DNA of 64,000 bases from JANNUT01 sp046331425 (lineage in GTDB: Bacteria; Acidobacteriota; Polarisedimenticolia; J045): positions 62,001-126,000 of the forward strand of contig JAXLQU010000003.1 in the NCBI GenBank assembly GCA_046331425.1. Direction: 5' to 3'. The notes below the pieces were generated by a model. That model saw nothing but the letters and a program-made list of their open reading frames with translations. It did no database searches and had not been told where the DNA came from. Position numbers and translations under genes: made by a program. This document shows, piece after piece, positions 48,475-55,685 of the stretch (the stretch's first letter is position 1; each line of letters begins with the position of its first letter).

Positions 48475-49965
48475 GTGGACGAACGACTCGAAACCTTGCT
48501 GTCGATCTGTCGTCGCATGAATCAGGAACGGCAACTGCTGCGACTGATGGAGTTGATCGCGACCGAGGCGGCCAAACTGCTGCGCGCCGAACGCGCCACG
48601 ATCTTCTTGCTCGATCAATCCGCCGGCGAGTTGTGGAGTCAGGTGGCACTGGGGAGCGATGACGTGTTGCGCTTCCCAGCCGATCGCGGGTTGGCCGGAG
48701 CGTCGCTGGGATCTGGTGAGACGATCGTGGTCAACGATGTCCGGCGCGATCCCCGGTTCTTTTCGGAGATCGACGCCAAGACCGGCTTTCGCACGAGGAA
48801 TCTGATCGCGACCCCGTTGTCGACGGGGTCGACACCGCAGCTCGGCGTGTTCGAGGTTCTCAACAAGCGACGTGGCGTGTTCGATGATGCCGACGCCGAA
48901 GTGCTACAGGCGATCGCTGCTCAAGCCGCGATCGCCTTGGAAAACGCACAGTTGATCGGCGATCTGGCTCATGAGCGTGAGCTTTTGGCGCGGGACAATG
49001 AGCTGTTGCGCCGGGAAGTCACAGGGACCTTCGCAACCCAGAACATCATCGGCCGATCGAGCCCGGTCCGAGCGATCCTCGCGACGCTGGAGCAGATCGC
49101 GGACAGCACCGTGAACGTGCTCGTGACCGGCGAGAGCGGAACCGGCAAGGAGATGATCGCCAAAGCGGTGCACTATGGGAGTCCTCGCTCGAGCCGTGCA
49201 CTGGTAGCCGTGAACTGCGCAGCGATTCCCGACACATTGATCGAGTCCGAGATGTTCGGAATCGAAAAGGGGACGGCCACCGGTGTCGAGGCCCGCGTCG
49301 GACGATTCGAGCAGGCCCACGGTGGAACGCTCTTCTTGGACGAGATTGGCGATCTGAGCCTGCCGGCTCAAGCCAAGATGCTGCGCGCGCTGCAAGAGCG
49401 TTCGATCGAACGCGTCGGAGGGCGCAAGGCGATCGCGGTGGATGTGCGTGTCATCGCGGCAACCAACAAGGATCTCGAATCCGAAATCACTGCTGGCCGT
49501 TTTCGCGCCGATCTGTACTACCGCCTCAAGGTGATTCACATCCGCACGCCGTCGCTGCGCGAGATCCCCGAGGACCTCCCGCTGCTTGCGCAGCATTTCT
49601 TGGACCGCGCCTGCGACGAGCAGGGCCGACCTCGCAAACGACTCTCCCCTGGCGCGCTCGGCAAGCTGACCGCGTACGCCTGGCCCGGTAACGTGCGCGA
49701 GTTGCAAAACGAGATGCTTCGGTTGGCTATCGCAACCCAGCGCACGACGATCCGCGACGAGGATGTCGGGGTCGGGCAACTTCAACTCGGGGACGGCGAT
49801 CGCATCAACTCCGCCGGGACACTCAAACAGGCTCTCGAGCAGACCGAACGGTTGTGGATCGATCGAGCCCTGGCCGCCTGCCAAGGTAACCAACTCCGCA
49901 CCGCCAAAATGCTCGGCCTCAGTCGCCAAGGTCTCCTCAACAAGCTCAAGCGCCGCCGCCCCTGA
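48475..49965 (+). CDS. Sigma-54-dependent GAF / AAA+ / Fis-HTH transcriptional activator
   Basis: 496 residues: GAF domain (about 25-165), short coiled linker, AAA+ domain (about 190-415) and a Fis-type HTH at the C-terminus (NQLRTAKMLGLSRQGLLNKL). Walker A is GESGTGKE near 219 and Walker B LFLDEIGD. The R-finger region RADLYYRLKV and WPGNVREL are normal. The sigma-54 contact loop, usually GAFTGA, reads GTATGV (near residue 265), a known minor variant. There is no receiver domain, so the signal is probably a small molecule or cyclic nucleotide bound by GAF. The start is GTG at 48475. Confidence 0.92.
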   Translation: MDERLETLLSICRRMNQERQLLRLMELIATEAAKLLRAERATIFLLDQSAGELWSQVALGSDDVLRFPADRGLAGASLGSGETIVVNDVRRDPRFFSEIDAKTGFRTRNLIATPLSTGSTPQLGVFEVLNKRRGVFDDADAEVLQAIAAQAAIALENAQLIGDLAHERELLARDNELLRREVTGTFATQNIIGRSSPVRAILATLEQIADSTVNVLVTGESGTGKEMIAKAVHYGSPRSSRALVAVNCAAIPDTLIESEMFGIEKGTATGVEARVGRFEQAHGGTLFLDEIGDLSLPAQAKMLRALQERSIERVGGRKAIAVDVRVIAATNKDLESEITAGRFRADLYYRLKVIHIRTPSLREIPEDLPLLAQHFLDRACDEQGRPRKRLSPGALGKLTAYAWPGNVRELQNEMLRLAIATQRTTIRDEDVGVGQLQLGDGDRINSAGTLKQALEQTERLWIDRALAACQGNQLRTAKMLGLSRQGLLNKLKRRRP

Positions 49966-49972
49966 CGCAGTG

Positions 49973-50015
49973 ATTCGGGGACTAATTCGGGGACGGTCTA
50001 CTGATTAATTCGGGG
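49973..50015. repeat. Copy 3 of the dispersed ATTCGGGG element, in triplicate
   Basis: ATTCGGGG occurs three times within 43 bp, at 49974, 49986 and 50009; the middle one extends as AATTCGGGGACGGTCTACTG, matching the copies at 275 and 26333. It lies directly after the activator gene stop codon. Confidence 0.5.
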
Positions 50016-50089
50016 TTCGCATACCCATCAGCTTTTGTGTCGGTTTGGGTGACACCTTTCGCAGCGTCCTTCGTTTGAGTGGGTGACCA

Positions 50090-50107
50090 GGCACCGATGA
50101 CGGTGCC
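50090..50107 (+). promoter_or_regulatory. Hairpin in the leader of the acidic secreted protein gene
   Basis: GGCACCG (50090-50096) and CGGTGCC (50101-50107) form a 7-bp stem with loop ATGA, 10 bases before the GAGGAGGGA ribosome-binding site of the gene at 50129. It could affect translation or mRNA stability. Two direct copies of GGGTGAC (50047, 50081) lie upstream. Confidence 0.35.
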
Positions 50108-50128
50108 GAGTTACCCGAGGAGGGACCG

Positions 50129-50746
50129 ATGAAACCGATCGTAATGCTCGCTGCTCTTGCTGCCCTCACGATAGCGCCCGCCGCGGTGGCATCCGACGCC
50201 TGGATCCACATCGACATCAAAGACGACTCCGACGGCGACGACGAGATCGTCAAGCTCAACATCCCACTCTCGATGGTCGAGCGAATGTTGCCGGCGCTGC
50301 AGGACGAGCACCTTCGAAACGGCAAACTCAAATTCGATTTCGACCATGACAACGATGACGAGGACACCGACGACGGTCAGGCGCGCGATCGAGGCCTCAA
50401 GCGCACCGCACGCGAGATCGACATCAAAGCTGTGATGCGTGCCCTCCGCGACACGCCGGACGGCGACTTCGTGAGGATTCGCGATCGCGAGGACAACGTC
50501 AGCGTCTCCAAGTCGGGCGATTACATCCTGGTGAATGTCGACAGCCGCAGCGACCGCAACGAGAAGGTCCGGGTGAGGATGCCTTTGGATATCGCCGACG
50601 CCATCGCCCAGGGTGACGATGACGAGCTCGACCTCGTCGCGCTGATGCGAAGCCTCAGCCGTCACTCCGGTGAAGACCTGATCACCGTCGAGGATGGCGA
50701 GACTCATATTCGAATCTGGATCGACTCCAAGATGGAATCGCGTTGA
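50129..50746 (+). CDS. Acidic secreted protein, unknown function
   Basis: 205 residues with a strong ribosome-binding site (GAGGAGGGA) and a 21-residue signal peptide ending AVA. The mature protein is very acidic, with runs such as DDSDGDDE and DHDNDDEDTDDG. A domain near residues 95-150 reads DTPDGDFVRIRDREDNVSV then SKSGDYILVNVD and KVRVRMPLDI, which recurs in the next gene. The acidic runs suggest calcium or metal binding in the periplasm. I do not recognise a named family. Confidence 0.7.
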   Translation: MKPIVMLAALAALTIAPAAVASDAWIHIDIKDDSDGDDEIVKLNIPLSMVERMLPALQDEHLRNGKLKFDFDHDNDDEDTDDGQARDRGLKRTAREIDIKAVMRALRDTPDGDFVRIRDREDNVSVSKSGDYILVNVDSRSDRNEKVRVRMPLDIADAIAQGDDDELDLVALMRSLSRHSGEDLITVEDGETHIRIWIDSKMESR

Positions 50747-50805
50747 TCCTCGACCGCTAACCAGAGGCGGCGACGCCAATCGCCACCTCCTGTGGGGTAA
50801 GAACC

Positions 50806-51309
50806 ATGGCGCTCTGGAAAAAACTCCTCGTCGGCTGCATCGCTCTCAGCCTCGCCTTCGGAAGCACCGCGGTGCTCGCCGGCGCCTACGCAGCGCACGA
50901 GATCTCGCGTGGCGTCGAGACCGGAGATTTCGGTGAACACGGCTTCGGCTCACTCCACGTCTTTATCCACGAGAAGCACGAAGGCGGCACGCGCCTCGGG
51001 CTCCGTTTCCCGGCCTTCTTGGTACGGTTCGCCGTGCGCGTCGCTCCGCTCGAGATTCCTGAGGACTCAGCACGAGAACTTCGCCCGCATCTCCCTCTGC
51101 TGCGCGCGATTGCCGAAGAGTTTCGGAACTGCCCCGACGGAGTCTTCGTCGAGGTTCGATCGGCAAGAGAATCGATCAGTATCTCCAAACAAGGTGACGT
51201 GCTCAGCATTCATGTCGACGACGAGAATGACGAGGTCCGACTCGACGTCCCGATGAGCTGTGTTCGCACCGTCGTCGCCAAGCTCGAACACGCTGCAAAG
51301 CGTGCGTAG
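50806..51309 (+). CDS. Secreted protein paralogous to the preceding one
   Basis: 167 residues with a signal peptide (LLVGCIALSLAFGSTAVLAGA). The C-terminal part, NCPDGVFVEVRSARESISIS then KQGDVLSIHVD and DEVRLDVPMSCVR, aligns with the preceding protein's domain. The N-terminal part is different and has a membrane-amphipathic segment (LGLRFPAFLVRFAVRVAPLEIP). It begins 59 bp after the preceding gene, so the two form an operon, closed by a terminator. Function is unknown. Confidence 0.68.
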   Translation: MALWKKLLVGCIALSLAFGSTAVLAGAYAAHEISRGVETGDFGEHGFGSLHVFIHEKHEGGTRLGLRFPAFLVRFAVRVAPLEIPEDSARELRPHLPLLRAIAEEFRNCPDGVFVEVRSARESISISKQGDVLSIHVDDENDEVRLDVPMSCVRTVVAKLEHAAKRA

Positions 51310-51333
51310 TTCGTCGCACCCCCTCCCTCCCTG

Positions 51334-51370
51334 GATCGGGCCGCCTTGGCTGGCGGCCCGATCGCTTTTC
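51334..51370 (+). terminator. Rho-independent terminator after the secreted pair
   Basis: GATCGGGCCGCC (51334-51345) and GGCGGCCCGATC (51352-51363) form a perfect 12-bp stem with loop TTGGCT, followed by GCTTTTC. It lies 24 bp after the stop codon. Confidence 0.92.
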
Positions 51371-51590
51371 GACAAAGGGGAGGTGTCCACGAAATACCGC
51401 GGATCCGTTGCCTCTGATGTTTCCAGATCCGGGAAGACACGCAGTGAGGATCCGGTGCACCCATGGGTAGCGTTCGAGCGTCTCGAGCGTGGCGATGACT
51501 TGCGAGGTATTTCGTCGACAGCTCCGAACGAGGGCGGTTGCAGGCCAGCGCCGTGAGCGGCAAGCTTCCGCTCCTTTCGGAGGTTCGTTC
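51371..51590 (+). other. Leader region of the TolB-like lipoprotein gene
   Basis: 220 bp without a gene. ACGAAATACC (51389-51398) and GGTATTTCGT (51506-51515) are perfect 10-bp inverted repeats 107 bp apart, and GGATCCG recurs inside. This could form a long-range stem in the transcript. GGAGG 8 bases before the ATG at 51591 is the ribosome-binding site. Confidence 0.4.
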
Positions 51591-52679
51591 ATGCGCGTCG
51601 GTCTGGTTGCTGGCAGTTTGTCGATCGCACTCTTGGTTCTTGGCTCAGGTTGCCGCAGCGGTCCCGCGCCAGCGTCGTCGACCGAGATGTCGCCGCCAGC
51701 CCGCATCTTCTCGCCATTGCCGGAGGAAAAGCACTTCGGCGATATCCAAATGCTCACCGATGGTGGTGAAAACGCGGAGGCCTACTTCTCCTACAGCGGT
51801 CGCAAACTGACGTTTCAGTCGACGCGCCCCCCGTACGGTTGCGACCAGATCTTCACCATGAAGACCGATGGTTCCGGCGTGAAGTTGGTCTCCACCGGAA
51901 AAGGCCGAACGACCTGCTCCTACTTTCTGCCTGGCGACAAGCGAATTCTTTACGCTTCTACCCACAAAGGGGGTGACGCCTGCCCTGCCCCGGCCGACAT
52001 GAGTCAGGGGTATGTCTGGAAGATCTACCCTGAGTTCGACATCTACACCGCCAACGCCGACGGCAGCGATGTGCGCGCGCTGACCACCACGCCGGGTTAT
52101 GACGCTGAAGCCACGATCTCACCGATCGGCGATCGCATCGTGTTCACCTCGATGCGCGACGGCGATCTCGACCTGTACAGCATGAAAATGGACGGCAGTG
52201 ATGTTCGTCGCTTGACCGATGCCCTGGGGTACGACGGCGGCGCGTTCTTCTCACCCGACGGCACGAAGATCGTTTTCCGGGCTCAACACCCCATCGATCC
52301 GAAGGAGATCGAGGATTACAAGGGGCTGCTCGCTCAGAACCTGGTGCGTCCCACGCGACTGGACATCTGGACGATGAATGCCGATGGATCCAACAAGCAA
52401 CGCGTGACGAATCTCGAGGTGGCGTCGTTCGCTCCCTACTTCCACCCGGCGGGGAAGAAGATCATCTTCTCTTCGAATTACCCGAACGTGCGCAGTCGCG
52501 AATTCGACCTTTGGATGGTCGACCTCGACGGCAAGAACCTCGAGCGAATAACGTACGGCCCAGGATTCGATGGCTTCCCGATGTTCTCGCCGGACGGCAA
52601 GAAGTTGGTGTTTTGTTCCAATCGCAACAACAGCAAACCGGGCGAGACCAACGTCTTCATTACCGATTGGAAGGACTAG
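51591..52679 (+). CDS. TolB-like PD40 beta-propeller lipoprotein
   Basis: 362 residues. The lipobox is LVLGSGC, so the mature protein is lipid-anchored at Cys about 21. WD40-like PD40 repeats follow: YFSYSGRKLTFQSTRP, TISPIGDRIVFTSMRDGDLD, FFSPDGTKIVFRAQHP, YFHPAGKKIIFSSNYP and MFSPDGKKLVFCSNRN, each followed by DIYTANADGSDVR-type turns. These match TolB C-terminal domains. It is not classical TolB: the N-terminal TolB domain is missing and no tol-pal genes are nearby. It may bind a peptide or polymer in the periplasm. Confidence 0.85.
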   Translation: MRVGLVAGSLSIALLVLGSGCRSGPAPASSTEMSPPARIFSPLPEEKHFGDIQMLTDGGENAEAYFSYSGRKLTFQSTRPPYGCDQIFTMKTDGSGVKLVSTGKGRTTCSYFLPGDKRILYASTHKGGDACPAPADMSQGYVWKIYPEFDIYTANADGSDVRALTTTPGYDAEATISPIGDRIVFTSMRDGDLDLYSMKMDGSDVRRLTDALGYDGGAFFSPDGTKIVFRAQHPIDPKEIEDYKGLLAQNLVRPTRLDIWTMNADGSNKQRVTNLEVASFAPYFHPAGKKIIFSSNYPNVRSREFDLWMVDLDGKNLERITYGPGFDGFPMFSPDGKKLVFCSNRNNSKPGETNVFITDWKD

Positions 52680-53455
52680 CGCCCTCGAAACACCGGCGCT
52701 CGCTTGGCCGCAAACGCTGCAAGCGCCTCTAGACGGTCTTCACTTGGAAGGATCTCGAGGTAGCACTGCCACTCCGCAGCCAAACCTTCCGCCAGACCCG
52801 CGGCCGATGAGTCGAGAGCTCGCTTGGCGGCGCGCAATGCGAGTGGCCCGCAACGCGCAATCTGTCCGGCCCACGTCATTGCCGTCGACTCCAGCGCGTC
52901 GGCCGCCGTGACCTCGTCGATCAGACCATCGGTGCGCGCCTCCTCAGCGGTACCGACGCGCGCGGTGAAGATCCACTTGCGCGCCACCGCGCTCCCTACC
53001 ACCCGCGGCAGTCGTTGCGTCCCATGAGCACCAGGAATGATCGCCAACGAACACTCAGGCAGCCCAATCGGAGCGCCGGCGGCCGCGATGCGAAGGTCGC
53101 ACCCGAGCGCTAGTTCGAACCCACCGCCGAGCGCGGCCGCGTGAATCACAGCGATCGTTGGAACGGGGATCTCCGCGATCGCTTGCACCACCGCGCGATT
53201 TCCTTGCACGGCATCGATCACCTGTGCCTGACTCATGCCCTGGCGCTCCTTCAAGTCCGCGCCGGCGCAGAACGCCTTGCCTCGGGCCGCCAACAACACG
53301 CAGCACAGCGTGCGATCGTCGGCAAGGCTCGCCGCTGCGGAGATCAACTCGCGACGAAGCTCGGCCCCAAGGGCGTTGACCGGTGGCCGATCGAGCGTGA
53401 GACGTGACACCCCGGGGAGCGGCCGATCGATGGCGAGCCACGAGTACGAGGTCAT
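52676..53455 (-). CDS. Enoyl-CoA hydratase/isomerase family protein
   Basis: 259 residues of the crotonase superfamily. The oxyanion-hole segments are AFCAGADLKERQGM and HAAALGGGFELALGCDLRIAA, and the glutamate region is IGLPECSLAIIPGAHGTQRLPR. Hydratase activity on a 2-enoyl-CoA is likely, for fatty or branched-chain acid breakdown, with methylglutaconyl-CoA hydratase a close alternative. The gene stands alone on this strand, converging with the lipoprotein gene (4-bp overlap) and divergent from the TPR gene. Confidence 0.9.
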   Translation of the reverse strand: MTSYSWLAIDRPLPGVSRLTLDRPPVNALGAELRRELISAAASLADDRTLCCVLLAARGKAFCAGADLKERQGMSQAQVIDAVQGNRAVVQAIAEIPVPTIAVIHAAALGGGFELALGCDLRIAAAGAPIGLPECSLAIIPGAHGTQRLPRVVGSAVARKWIFTARVGTAEEARTDGLIDEVTAADALESTAMTWAGQIARCGPLALRAAKRALDSSAAGLAEGLAAEWQCYLEILPSEDRLEALAAFAAKRAPVFRGR

Positions 53456-53514
53456 GAATCCTCCTCAGGCGAGTCCGAGCGGTGAGCGCTCCACACCTGT
53501 GGCAGGATCTTCGC

Positions 53515-55089
53515 ATGCCGCGCCCCATGTTTGGGTTGTTCGCCGTCGTCACCTGGGCCGTGATCGCACTGTTCGTGGTTGGCGAGGTCCAGGCCGGCAG
53601 ACGCGATCCGGCGGTCGTGTACGACAGCGACTACTCGGGCTACGTCCCGATTGCCGATGGAATCCAACGCCCCGACCTGGTCACGCGACGCAACGATGGA
53701 CGCGTACCCGAAACACTCTCCAAGTCACTCAAGCGCGCGCGACGTACGCTCGCGGGACGCACTCAGCAGCGTGGCTGGGCCTACGCGTCATACCGCCAAC
53801 AACGCGAGGCCCCTCAACCTGCTTCGCGTCGCTGGCAGAAGCGGCAGGGAGTGACTCTCGACCTGAACGTCGAAGATGGTCACGGACGACCGATCGCCGG
53901 CGCGCGCATCTTCATGGCGACCGACCCGGCCTTCTACGCGGTCAACGACGACGGTTTCGGTGCGCGACTATTTGGTTCGTACCGTTACCTGCCCTACAGC
54001 TATTCCGACGCCACGATGCTCGAGGACGTTTTGGCGCACGAGTCCTATTGGGTAGATTTGCGCCACGCCCCCGTTCAGCAGCTCACCGCCGACATCGACC
54101 AGCGCCGCAATCCTTGGCTGCGCGACGGGGCGCCGGTCTCGACACCGCCGCTCGAGTTCGTCGGCATGACCAACGATTCGGGTGGCCTGCAGTTGGTGAG
54201 CGGCATCTTCAATCTGCTCGATCCGAAGCGTTTTCCGCTGGCCACCGCGCCTCGAGCGTTCCGCGTGATGGTCTGTGTCGTTGCCGATGGCTACCTCCCC
54301 AGCGTTCAGAGTTGGCGCGTCGAGCGCGGCGGTCTTCGCCAAGCGCGCGGTGTCTCGCTACTCGAGGCAACCGACAAGGCGGTGTTCGCCGGCGACGCCT
54401 GGAAGAGCATGCAGCGTCAGCTCGAGGCCATCCCTCTCGATGGGACACGAGCTGTCGATGAGGTTGCCGCCGATTTGAGCTCGGCATTGAGCGTGTTGGC
54501 GACCGACTTGATGCGAATGGACCAGGACCAGCAATCGCTTTGCCGCAGTCGCGCAGAAGCGCGGGCGTGGGAGCAGCTGTCGCGGCGCGCACCGATCGAA
54601 CGACAAATCGAGTTCTTGCAACGCGCGATCGACGCCGAGCCGACTGCGGCTCGTTACTACCGGCTGGGAAGCGTACTCACCGCAGCAACCGACACGGCGG
54701 CGGCTGAGGCTGCGTTCAGCCAAGCCCTCGAACTCTCGCCCCGCTTCCGCCCAGCGGCGGCAGCGCTCGATGCGCGATTGATCGCTCGTCGCGCGGGCAA
54801 GTCGGAACGCCGCAGTTTGATCGAGCGTTGCTTCCGCCTCGCCCCATTCGATCGCTGGGCACGCGCTCGCCTCGCGGCGTTGTCGTTGTCGAGCGGCCGG
54901 GCCAACGAAGCGTTCGACCACTTGCGTTACACCTGGTCCTCGGCTCCAGGCCTGGGCGCCGATCGCGAGTTGGCCGAATCACTCTTCAACTACTACTGGC
55001 GCCTGGGATTGGTCGAGAAAGCCGGCAGCTATTTGTGGATGGTGTCCGGTTCGCCCCCGGAAGATCCATCGTTGCAGATCACGCGATGA
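53515..55089 (+). CDS. TPR-repeat protein with N-terminal signal anchor
   Basis: 524 residues from ATG 53515 with AGGA upstream. A hydrophobic N-terminus (FGLFAVVTWAVIALFVVGEVQA) is a signal peptide or anchor. Residues about 115-290 form a beta-rich domain with VTLDLNVEDGHGRPIAGARIF, resembling a carboxypeptidase-regulatory-like or transthyretin-like fold. The C-terminal 180 residues carry TPR-like helices (RAIDAEPTAARYYRLGSVLT, FSQALELSPRFRPAAAAL). The kinase-like gene overlaps its stop by 4 bp. I do not know its role; the pair may act together at the envelope. Confidence 0.65.
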   Translation: MPRPMFGLFAVVTWAVIALFVVGEVQAGRRDPAVVYDSDYSGYVPIADGIQRPDLVTRRNDGRVPETLSKSLKRARRTLAGRTQQRGWAYASYRQQREAPQPASRRWQKRQGVTLDLNVEDGHGRPIAGARIFMATDPAFYAVNDDGFGARLFGSYRYLPYSYSDATMLEDVLAHESYWVDLRHAPVQQLTADIDQRRNPWLRDGAPVSTPPLEFVGMTNDSGGLQLVSGIFNLLDPKRFPLATAPRAFRVMVCVVADGYLPSVQSWRVERGGLRQARGVSLLEATDKAVFAGDAWKSMQRQLEAIPLDGTRAVDEVAADLSSALSVLATDLMRMDQDQQSLCRSRAEARAWEQLSRRAPIERQIEFLQRAIDAEPTAARYYRLGSVLTAATDTAAAEAAFSQALELSPRFRPAAAALDARLIARRAGKSERRSLIERCFRLAPFDRWARARLAALSLSSGRANEAFDHLRYTWSSAPGLGADRELAESLFNYYWRLGLVEKAGSYLWMVSGSPPEDPSLQITR

Positions 55090-55685
55090 GCCGCATCGGC
55101 GCTCCACGCAATGCCACCAAAGCGATGGTGACGTTCGAATGTCGCGGAGAGCAGGAAGTCGCGGTCAAAGACTTTTCTACCGCCGCCTGGTGGTTTCGTG
55201 TTGTCGTCGCCCGACGCTCGCTGGTACGTGAGGCGCGAACCTATGCGCAACTCGCGGGATTGCCGGGCATTCCTGTCTGCCTGGGCCTGGAGGGTCCCGA
55301 CCGTCTTGTGCTTGCGCGCGCGCCTGGAATTCCGTTGGATCGACTCGTGCCCGGAACGGTCCCGGTCGCCGCGTTCGACCGACTCGAGCGGCTGATCGAT
55401 GCGATCCATGCGCGCGGCGTTGCGATCGCCGACCTACATCGCAGCAACGTGCTCGTCGACGAGCAGGCGAACGTGGCGCTGATCGACTTTGCGTTGGCCC
55501 GCATCGCAAGAGTCGCCGCTCACCCTGGACCTGTGATCAGAGCGCTCCAACGACTCGACCGTCACGCCGCCGCGCGGATTCGAGCACACTACCTGCAACT
55601 TCCCGAACCGCGCGCACCCGGCCTATTCGGTGCGGTCTATCGCCTCGGTCGCAGGCTCAAGCGGCTGATCCGCTTCGGCGGTTGA
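55086..55685 (+). CDS. Small lipopolysaccharide-kinase-like protein (degenerate kinase fold)
   Basis: 199 residues resembling the InaA/RfaP/Kdo kinase group. The ATP-lysine region is EVAVKDF, the catalytic loop IADLHRSNVLVDE (Asp and Asn kept, the usual preceding HG replaced) and the metal Asp LIDFALARI. A basic C-terminus (RLGRRLKRLIRFGG) suggests membrane contact. It may phosphorylate a sugar of the LPS core, but could be inactive. It starts within the TPR gene stop (ATGA) and its last 63 bp overlap the 3' end of rne on the other strand. Confidence 0.7.
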   Translation: MSRIGAPRNATKAMVTFECRGEQEVAVKDFSTAAWWFRVVVARRSLVREARTYAQLAGLPGIPVCLGLEGPDRLVLARAPGIPLDRLVPGTVPVAAFDRLERLIDAIHARGVAIADLHRSNVLVDEQANVALIDFALARIARVAAHPGPVIRALQRLDRHAAARIRAHYLQLPEPRAPGLFGAVYRLGRRLKRLIRFGG

